A stretch of 11,281 nucleotides of DNA, taken from the NCBI GenBank assembly GCA_013287235.1, contig JABDEF010000033.1, positions 1 through 11,281 of the forward strand, given 5' to 3'. This document shows positions 1-5,566 of the stretch, in pieces. The notes under the pieces were generated by a model, which was not told the DNA's origin, searched no databases, and saw nothing but the letters and a program-made list of their open reading frames with translations. The position numbers were made by a program, and so were the translations under genes. Origin of the DNA: Gammaproteobacteria bacterium (lineage in GTDB: Bacteria > Pseudomonadota > Gammaproteobacteria > DSM-16500). Numbering within the stretch: the stretch's first letter is position 1; each line of letters opens with the position of its first letter.

Positions 1-74
1 TTAATAGAATTTTTGAAAATTATTAAACAAAAAAGGTTGTTTGGCGCGCCTCTTTTCCTGTAAGATAGAGGACT

Positions 75-1163
75 ATGAATTTTATTACGACGAATATTTC
101 AAAAGTTTTATTGTTATCCACTTTGTGTTGGGGGATGGTACTCATTTGGTACATCACAAGCAATGTGATGCCTAGCTTAGTATCAGATAATGATAGTGTC
201 ATTTCAAAAAATGCGATTCAAGTGACTATTGCAGATGCGCCCATTTTGTTATTACCCGCATCACAATATAAAGTTTCGCAATTAGAAATACCTAAAAAAC
301 CGATCATCGGAAAACCGATGGTGACAAAACCTGACACGACATCGACATCTGATGATGAGGATGGTGTATGGAATAGTATTTCACGCGATCTTAAATTAGA
401 TCATCAAGCAGATTCCGCTAAAGTGAAATCAGAAGTCAAAAAAATATTAGCAGAGCAAGGTAAATTTAATAGTATTTTAAAAGCAGCAGGTCCGTATATT
501 TATTATATTTTCGAACAAACGAAAATGAAGGGTTTACCCGCAGAAGTGGCTTTAATTCCTATCATTGAAAGTGAATTTAATCCCAATGATCGCTCATCAG
601 TAGGTGCAACAGGTCTTTGGCAATTGATGAGTGGTACTGCCCATGAATTGGGTGTGATCGTGAAAGGTGGATATGATGGAAGACGAAATGTGATTGCTTC
701 AACAAGGGCAGCACTTTTATATTTTAATGATTTAGGGAAAAATTTTAAAGGTAATTGGTATTTAGCATTTGCTGCTTATAACATGGGTCAAGGTGGCGTC
801 GAAAAAGCCGTGCGCCGTGCGGGCAGTCAAATTTTTTGGAATTTATCATTACCGAAAGAAACACAATATTATATTCCTAAATTACTTGCGGTCGCAGAAA
901 TCATTAAAAATCCAGAAAAATATGGTGTGACATTGCCGCCGATTAGTAATGAACCTTATTTTGCAGAGTTAAAAACAAAAAAATCTGTCGATTTGAGTGA
1001 ACTTTCGAATGCCGTTGGCGCGCCACTGGATGCATTGCGTGCATTAAATCCAGATTATAAGAATGGTAATGTACAGCCTAAGAATGGTGTTTATACGTTA
1101 TTAGTGCCGCTTCCGTTTTTATCGAAAGTGGAAGTGTTTCTCAAAGATAATGTTATTTCTTAA
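75..1163 (+). CDS. MltD-type membrane-bound lytic murein transglycosylase, LysM-less
   Basis: Predicted peptidoglycan lytic transglycosylase (SLT/GH23 fold) that would cleave MurNAc-GlcNAc bonds in the periplasm. The 362-residue protein has one N-terminal hydrophobic segment (about residues 9-28; signal peptide or anchor), a low-complexity linker to about 95, then the catalytic domain (about 130-275). The catalytic glutamate is predicted as E165 in IPIIESEFNP, followed by GATGLWQLM (177-185), the YDGRR motif (200-204) and the AFAAYNMGQG motif (231-240). Residues 294-346 match the degenerate segment that follows SLT in MltD proteins (PYFAEL...LRALNPDYKNG...LLVPL). E. coli MltD is about 450 residues and has two C-terminal LysM repeats; here the protein ends right after the degenerate segment. 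GAGG at 68-71 lies only 3 nt before the ATG, a tight spacing. The gene converges on the cyclase gene. The family is clear; the exact ortholog is not. Confidence 0.9.
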   Translation: MNFITTNISKVLLLSTLCWGMVLIWYITSNVMPSLVSDNDSVISKNAIQVTIADAPILLLPASQYKVSQLEIPKKPIIGKPMVTKPDTTSTSDDEDGVWNSISRDLKLDHQADSAKVKSEVKKILAEQGKFNSILKAAGPYIYYIFEQTKMKGLPAEVALIPIIESEFNPNDRSSVGATGLWQLMSGTAHELGVIVKGGYDGRRNVIASTRAALLYFNDLGKNFKGNWYLAFAAYNMGQGGVEKAVRRAGSQIFWNLSLPKETQYYIPKLLAVAEIIKNPEKYGVTLPPISNEPYFAELKTKKSVDLSELSNAVGAPLDALRALNPDYKNGNVQPKNGVYTLLVPLPFLSKVEVFLKDNVIS

Positions 1164-1178
1164 ATTCTTAGAAGGAGA

Positions 1179-1227
1179 GGGTCAAGTCTTGATGTTTGAC
1201 ATTATATCAAACATCAAGACTTGACCC
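1179..1227. repeat. Perfect 21-bp-stem palindrome (REP/MITE-like) between convergent genes
   Basis: The left arm 1179-1199 begins GGGTCAAGTCTTGA. It is exactly complementary to the right arm 1207-1227, which ends TCAAGACTTGACCC. The loop is 7 nt (CATTATA). The element fills most of the 90-nt gap between the convergent stops of the transglycosylase and cyclase genes, so it may also act as a bidirectional terminator, though no long T-run follows on either strand. From memory, (G)GGGTCAAGTCTTGA palindromes occur widely in proteobacterial genomes and are linked to REP-associated (Y1) transposases. No transposase is present here. Confidence 0.85.
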
Positions 1228-1253
1228 CATTTCTTTCTTACTTATTGCAGCTA

Positions 1254-3356
1254 TTATTTTTCGCTAATATTCCAATCCCCTTTCCAATTTACTTTTGGCG
1301 GATGTGTTTTAAAATGCTGGATGCGATTCATGAATACGATAGAAACCGTATCTTCGGGGTATATCTTTAAGCATATTTGAAATAATTCGATTGCTTCACT
1401 CCAATTTCTTCTTTGATATCGTTCAAATGCTTGATTGAAATATTTTTTATAAGCGTCAACATCAAATGATAATGCACTTTTATTTTCTGTCAAAAGCTCA
1501 TAAATATAATGACTTTCTACTCTACCCTTGACGGTGATACGATCAATCATGCGCAAGATAAAAATATTTTTAATTTTTTCGTATACCGTTTCGCTGACGA
1601 TAATTTGTGTTCCATATATTTTATTAATACCGACCAAGCGGCTTGCAATATTCACTGTGTCGCCAATGGCCGTATAATTTAAACGTTCGCTCGATCCCAG
1701 ATTGCCGACAATCGTTTCACCTAAATGTAACCCAACACGTGTGACAAATGGTGGTTTATTTTCTTTTTTCCACTGCATATTTAATTGATTGACACGTTGC
1801 ACACATAATAAAGCGGCAATGGACGCAGCATACACAGGATTATTGACCGCCATTGGTGCGCCCCAAAATGCCATGATGGCGTCTCCCATATATTTATCAA
1901 TCGTGCCTGCGTTTTTAGTGATAATATTAGACAGTTCATCGAAATATTGACACACTTGTTGTATTAAAAGATCGGGTACTGCGTGTTCGGCAATGCTTGT
2001 AAATTTTTCAATATCACAGAATAAAATGGCAAGTATTTTTTTCGAGCCGCCTAAGTGTGCCACTTCACCTGTTTCAATCAATTGCCGAACGAGGGTGCTC
2101 GGAACATATTTTTGAAAGGAGCGTAAACTTTTTTTCATCGCATCCAATTCATTATTAATAAGACTGATTTCCTTGATCGATGATATCGGTGGTTTTGTCT
2201 CATCGTCTAATTCAAATTCGCGGATTTTTTCAATTTCTTCACTGATTCTTTTTAAGGGTTTTGTAATGAATGTAATGATACTTGACATGATGATAACGCC
2301 GATCAATGTAATGAATAGACTAAGTATCATCGTATTGAAATGAACGGCAAGTGTTTCTGCAATAAAATCATTGGCAGGGGCGACTGCTGCGATTAACCAT
2401 TCACTGTTGTTAAACGAATATAAGGTGTCAAAGCTTGCTAAATAAATTGCACCTTGAAATTTAAAAGTGAAATTTTTATGTTTCGTTTGATTATATTCAA
2501 GAAAGGCTTCCTGAACCCAAGGATATTTTTTTAAATTTTTGACCTGGATTAATGCTTTTTGCGTGTATTGTGTAAGATGTGGAAAAACAACTAATCTTCC
2601 ATCTGTTGATACAATAAAAACTAATCCATTTTTACTTAAATAAATAGTTTCAATTAAACGACGCAAATAATCGAGTCGAACATTGATACTGACAGCACCG
2701 ATGAATACATTATGCGTATCAAATACAGGCGTCGTGACACTGATTCCCAATAAATGATTAGGTGGGTATGGATATACATCCAACCAAGTTAATTTTTTTG
2801 ATTTTTTTGCGATTATGTACCAGGGTTCTTTACTGGGTTGATATTGCATTGCATAATAGGAAAGTCTTTTATTTAGTAATTTTCCATTGAAATCATAATT
2901 AAAAATAGTATGTGTCGGGGGAGTATTTTTTGCATTGAAAATTTCAGTCAAAATATTTTTGTCATTATTTTTTTGTGAAAAGACATAATTTCCTTTTTCA
3001 TCTGCATAATAAATAGATTCAATCGTAGTATAGATACCTTCGTTTTGTGACATCAGATTTGTTGTGTATGTGGCTATTTCATTTAAATTATCGGCGCTTA
3101 TGACATCCAGATGAATTAATTGCGCAATCTTTTGATCCAGTATGCTCATGTTTCGCATACGATTCATGATCAGTGTAAAACCTCTCTCGGAGACTTGTTC
3201 CATGACATTAAACGAAAGTGTAATCATAGAACTGAAAAATCGATCAAAGGTAACGACACGCAGAACAACGATCATGATAAGAATAAATGCAATAAATGCC
3301 GATAAGATTAAAAAACGTAAAGTATATTTACGATCTTTCGTTTTTTGGGGCGGCAT
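1254..3356 (-). CDS. Membrane-bound class III adenylate cyclase with periplasmic sensor region and HAMP-like linker
   Basis: Predicted to make cAMP from ATP in response to a periplasmic signal. Numbering is from the ATG at 3356 (700 aa). TM1 spans about 12-35. A large periplasmic region (about 40-335) contains dCACHE-like pieces such as PWYIIAKK and VFIVSTDGRLVVFP. TM2 spans about 344-365, followed by a HAMP-like linker and the YVP...LGG segment that precedes many cyclase domains. The cyclase domain is about 438-622, with metal-binding D448 (FCD) and D492 (KYMGD), adenine-selecting K488, and transition-state N569 and R573. T562 occupies the second base-selecting position, the class IIIb pattern. 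The tail (about 636-685) looks TPR-like. An upstream ATG at 3371 has no ribosome binding site, whereas AAGGGA sits 6 nt before 3356, and a TATAAT box lies just upstream. Guanylate cyclase activity is less likely given the Lys/Thr pair. The signal sensed is unknown. Confidence 0.9.
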   Translation of the reverse strand: MPPQKTKDRKYTLRFLILSAFIAFILIMIVVLRVVTFDRFFSSMITLSFNVMEQVSERGFTLIMNRMRNMSILDQKIAQLIHLDVISADNLNEIATYTTNLMSQNEGIYTTIESIYYADEKGNYVFSQKNNDKNILTEIFNAKNTPPTHTIFNYDFNGKLLNKRLSYYAMQYQPSKEPWYIIAKKSKKLTWLDVYPYPPNHLLGISVTTPVFDTHNVFIGAVSINVRLDYLRRLIETIYLSKNGLVFIVSTDGRLVVFPHLTQYTQKALIQVKNLKKYPWVQEAFLEYNQTKHKNFTFKFQGAIYLASFDTLYSFNNSEWLIAAVAPANDFIAETLAVHFNTMILSLFITLIGVIIMSSIITFITKPLKRISEEIEKIREFELDDETKPPISSIKEISLINNELDAMKKSLRSFQKYVPSTLVRQLIETGEVAHLGGSKKILAILFCDIEKFTSIAEHAVPDLLIQQVCQYFDELSNIITKNAGTIDKYMGDAIMAFWGAPMAVNNPVYAASIAALLCVQRVNQLNMQWKKENKPPFVTRVGLHLGETIVGNLGSSERLNYTAIGDTVNIASRLVGINKIYGTQIIVSETVYEKIKNIFILRMIDRITVKGRVESHYIYELLTENKSALSFDVDAYKKYFNQAFERYQRRNWSEAIELFQICLKIYPEDTVSIVFMNRIQHFKTHPPKVNWKGDWNISEK

Positions 3357-3384
3357 AAGAATTCCCTTCATGGGATACTATTCT

Positions 3385-3390
3385 ATTATA
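3385..3390 (-). promoter_or_regulatory. Candidate -10 box for the cyclase gene
   Basis: A perfect TATAAT reads on the minus strand. It places the start of transcription near 3378, giving a roughly 22-nt leader that includes the AAGGGA ribosome binding site for the ATG at 3356. No good -35 hexamer is visible at 16-18 nt, so activation by a regulator is possible. The box lies downstream of the terminator at 3421-3459, which suggests the cyclase gene is transcribed separately from the membrane-protein gene before it. Confidence 0.4.
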
Positions 3391-3420
3391 TATCGAATTC
3401 TCAAGCGCCGATTGTGATCA

Positions 3421-3459
3421 AAAAATAAACAAAACCCATTGCTTTTAAACAATGGGTTT
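3421..3459 (-). terminator. Rho-independent terminator after the 175-aa membrane protein gene
   Basis: On the minus strand a perfect 10-bp stem (AAACCCATTG / CAATGGGTTT, 3432-3459) with an 8-nt loop is followed by a T-rich run (TGTTTATTTTTT). It begins 8 nt past the stop codon of the membrane protein gene and precedes the cyclase promoter. Confidence 0.85.
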
Positions 3460-3467
3460 CATGGATA

Positions 3468-3995
3468 TTAAAGTGGATTATATGAAACAGGTCGATTGGC
3501 CGGTTTTAATTTAATAATACAATAGATAAGAATAAAAGGAATAATCACAGATATCCAAAACCATGCATCAAGGTTACCCCAAATAATATTTCTTTGTGCA
3601 ATCATTTGATAAATGACACCGACTGCAGTTCCCCATAACCAAATAGAGCTTGCGATAACAGCAGCTAATCTAAATCCATAACTTTCAGTAAAAGATGAAA
3701 TGGCAAGGGTTGCGATGACGGCATTTGCAAGGCCGACGTTATAAACCGTCGTGGTCTTCTGTAAACTTTCCATTTGAATTATGTTAGAAAAAATGGCATT
3801 CGTAATAAATAAGTATAATGCATAAACACCAAGTGGAAATAAAGCCGTCCAATGATATAAAATTTCGTAAATATTGGTTCTTTGACGATGTCGTTGAATC
3901 ACCCATTCTAGAAAAAAAACAATCAAAGCGAGTGTGAATAACGCGACTGAAAAGTAAGTTTGTAAAGCGTGATGCCATGCTGCATGATTAGACAT
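3468..3995 (-). CDS. Small integral membrane protein, five predicted helices
   Basis: Hydrophobic 175-residue protein with predicted helices at about 13-33, 47-70, 85-102, 108-130 and 144-162. Short charged loops include RHRQR (35-39), and the C-terminus is positively charged. No catalytic motif is visible. The segment around 75-102 (MESLQ...YNVGLANAVIATLAISS) and the overall size resemble uncharacterised DUF6790-type membrane proteins, but this is a weak impression. AGGAG lies 10 nt before the ATG, and a minus-strand TATAAT sits about 40 nt upstream. The gene has its own terminator, so it is probably monocistronic. It is real by length, composition and flanking signals; the function is unknown. 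Confidence 0.75.
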   Translation of the reverse strand: MSNHAAWHHALQTYFSVALFTLALIVFFLEWVIQRHRQRTNIYEILYHWTALFPLGVYALYLFITNAIFSNIIQMESLQKTTTVYNVGLANAVIATLAISSFTESYGFRLAAVIASSIWLWGTAVGVIYQMIAQRNIIWGNLDAWFWISVIIPFILIYCIIKLKPANRPVSYNPL

Positions 3996-4036
3996 ATCCC
4001 TATATCTCCTAATATTATCAAAATGAAACTTCTGAC

Positions 4037-4042
4037 ATTATA
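4037..4042 (-). promoter_or_regulatory. Candidate -10 box for the membrane protein gene
   Basis: A perfect TATAAT on the minus strand, about 42 nt before the ATG at 3995. No convincing -35 is visible at standard spacing. It is back to back with the plus-strand candidate promoter at 4068-4095. Confidence 0.4.
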
Positions 4043-4067
4043 TACTCAGATAGTTAAAATAAAAAAG

Positions 4068-4095
4068 TTGTCATTTTTCATTTTTAGGCTATAGT
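4068..4095 (+). promoter_or_regulatory. Candidate sigma-70 promoter pointing at the ankyrin gene's 3' end
   Basis: TTGTCA (4068-4073, 5 of 6 consensus bases), a 16-nt spacer and TATAGT (4090-4095, 5 of 6) read on the plus strand. Transcription would start near 4102 and run into the short ORF at 4139, then antisense into the ankyrin gene. AT-rich DNA yields such matches by chance, so this is tentative. Confidence 0.3.
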
Positions 4096-4138
4096 TAAGG
4101 CATGGCCATAGTTTATACAGACATATGAGGGTTGTATT

Positions 4139-4195
4139 ATGTTTGACAAGATCATACATATATTTCATCAGAAGGACACAGCAAAGTCTAGCTAG
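4139..4195 (+). CDS. Possible 18-residue small protein
   Basis: Short ORF encoding MFDKIIHIFHQKDTAKSS, with GAGG 8 nt before its ATG and a candidate promoter 45 nt upstream. Its TAG overlaps the TAG of the ankyrin gene inside a palindromic GCTAGC, tail to tail. The N-terminal half could form an amphipathic helix (FDKIIHIFH). Nothing is recognisable. The alternative is that the 196-nt gap 3996-4191 holds only divergent regulatory sequence or a small RNA. Confidence 0.2.
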   Translation: MFDKIIHIFHQKDTAKSS

Positions 4196-5220
4196 CAAAT
4201 CACACAACACGCGGTTGTATTTACAATATTTTCAGTTAATGGAGGTGCCTTTTTTGTTTTTTTGAAAAAATAAAATTTCTCCGCAAATGGAGAATCATAT
4301 TCATGAATCATATGATTTAACTCATTAGGAAGTGACGTAGTTTCTTTTATTAATTTATAAATACGGTCGTCGTGTTTCTTTCGTTCACTTAATGTATGAG
4401 ATATTTGCTGAAATGTTTTTTTGTTCAATAACATGTATTTATCATCAGATAACTTTGCTTCACATAAGTTTTTTTGTTGGGTATGTAAGGCGCCTAAACA
4501 TGTCCAATAGTCATCATTATTTTTATCGCAGGTAGATAAAAAAGAAAAAAGATTTTGTGGTGAAGTTATGTGAGCGTTATGGGTTAATAATAATGCTAGT
4601 GTAAACAAATCTTTGTTTTGTAATGCATAATCAAATGCGAAATATCCCGCGGCAGCTAGATTGACATTCGCACCAGCGATAATCAACTGACGTGCAATGG
4701 TTAAGTGATTTTTAATTATTGCCCAAGAGAGTGCTGTATAATCACCAAATTTGTCGCGATGATTTAGCTCACATTTGGCTTCAATTAACAGTTGCGCAAT
4801 TTTTTTATGGTTATGAAATGCAGCTGATATAAGAGCATGACTTAGGGTACCTTGATGATTCAAATCACACTTGGCTTCAATTAATATTTTCACAATCTTT
4901 ATATGATTATACCGTTCTGCCACTACGACTGGGGTTTCACCGATGGTATTTTCACAGTTCAGATCACATTTTTCTTCAATTAATACTCGCACCATTTCTA
5001 AATCATTCCTATACGCTGCCTTGTAAAGTAATGGTTCCCCGAAAGATTTTGCATCAATGCTGCTTTCAAGTGTTAAATATATTTGACCTTCCTTTTTTAT
5101 TCGCTTGATGAGCTTTTTAATTAGGATGCTTCTTTCCTCAGGTTTTTCACCTTTCATAGGACCTAGTAGTGTCATATGAAATAATTTTTTTAGTGCTGGC
5201 ACCATTTCTCTGTTATTCAT
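4192..5220 (-). CDS. Ankyrin-repeat protein with F-box-like helix and C-terminal CaaX box (candidate effector)
   Basis: 342 residues from the ATG at 5220. Five ankyrin repeats lie at about 60-91, 94-123, 125-155, 159-189 and 192-219; three share the phrase LIEAKC(D/E)LN or a close variant, pointing to internal duplication. A region of unknown fold (220-290) follows, then LPNELNHMIHEY (297-308), resembling the F-box signature LPxEL...I..Y. A basic patch KKTKK (320-324) precedes the end, A-C-C-V-I-C, whose last four residues (C339-C342) form a CaaX prenylation box. Bacteria lack protein prenyltransferases, so the box suggests action inside a eukaryotic host, as for Legionella AnkB. GAGGTG lies 8 nt before the ATG, inside the last codons of the pirin remnant, and that gene's TGA overlaps the ATG (TGATG), so translation is probably coupled. 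A TTG at 5223 is an unlikely start. Ankyrin repeats are certain; the effector role is inference. Confidence 0.9.
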   Translation of the reverse strand: MNNREMVPALKKLFHMTLLGPMKGEKPEERSILIKKLIKRIKKEGQIYLTLESSIDAKSFGEPLLYKAAYRNDLEMVRVLIEEKCDLNCENTIGETPVVVAERYNHIKIVKILIEAKCDLNHQGTLSHALISAAFHNHKKIAQLLIEAKCELNHRDKFGDYTALSWAIIKNHLTIARQLIIAGANVNLAAAGYFAFDYALQNKDLFTLALLLTHNAHITSPQNLFSFLSTCDKNNDDYWTCLGALHTQQKNLCEAKLSDDKYMLLNKKTFQQISHTLSERKKHDDRIYKLIKETTSLPNELNHMIHEYDSPFAEKFYFFKKTKKAPPLTENIVNTTACCVIC

Positions 5221-5449
5221 CAATGTTGCACCTCAGGCGGTGTCAATCGATCACCCAAATATCCTTTCACTTCACCAAAAGCGGCATGATTTTCCCATTG
5301 TTTGACGCCTTCCATCATTTCTTCCTCGGTGCGCGCGACAAAATTCCACCAAATTAAAATATCTTCTTTAAACGGTTCACCGCCAACGATTAAAATGCGA
5401 GATCCTTTTTGAATTTCAAAATGCATCGAACCGCATCACCATCATCATT
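5220..5449 (-). pseudogene. 3' remnant of a pirin-family gene, frameshifted
   Basis: An open frame 5220-5426 encodes 68 residues matching the C-terminal end of pirin/cupin proteins (RILIVGGEPF, then WWNFVARTEEE, then FGEVKGYLGDRL). Whole pirins of this type are about 280-320 residues with two cupin domains, so most of the gene is missing. Just upstream, in the other frame, 5429-5449 encodes NDDGDAV, like the (G)DGDAV segment that precedes GGEP in pirins. This indicates a one-base frameshift near 5426-5428, with stops beyond it. The natural C-terminus appears kept and carries the ribosome binding site of the ankyrin gene, which could explain its retention. It could alternatively be a translated short leader ORF. 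Family assignment of the fragment is fairly firm. Confidence 0.75.
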
Positions 5450-5500
5450 TTAACAAAATACCAGTAATCTCAATAATTTATCATGCAGTTTTTTTAAATC

Positions 5501-5528
5501 TTTTTTTTATTTAAATTAATTGTACAAT
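5501..5528 (+). promoter_or_regulatory. Candidate promoter of the 544-aa coiled-coil gene
   Basis: TACAAT (5523-5528, 5 of 6) is preceded at 16 nt by a T-run (5501-5508) but no true TTGACA. The flanking gap 5450-5566 is very AT-rich with runs of T and A, as in UP elements. Apart from this and the ribosome binding site (GAGGA, 5556-5560), I see nothing else in the gap. Confidence 0.25.
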
Positions 5529-5566
5529 AGAGTAGCATTAAATTAATATATGAACGAGGAAAACAC

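Noticed and set aside
41..1024. The 10-mer TTGGCGCGCC occurs at 41-50 and 1015-1024
   Set aside because: It is short, one copy is inside the transglycosylase coding sequence, and there is no further flanking identity; probably chance.
3120..3417. Plus-strand open frames opposite the cyclase N-terminus
   Set aside because: They are complementary to the TM1/periplasmic coding part, with no ribosome binding site or recognisable domain.
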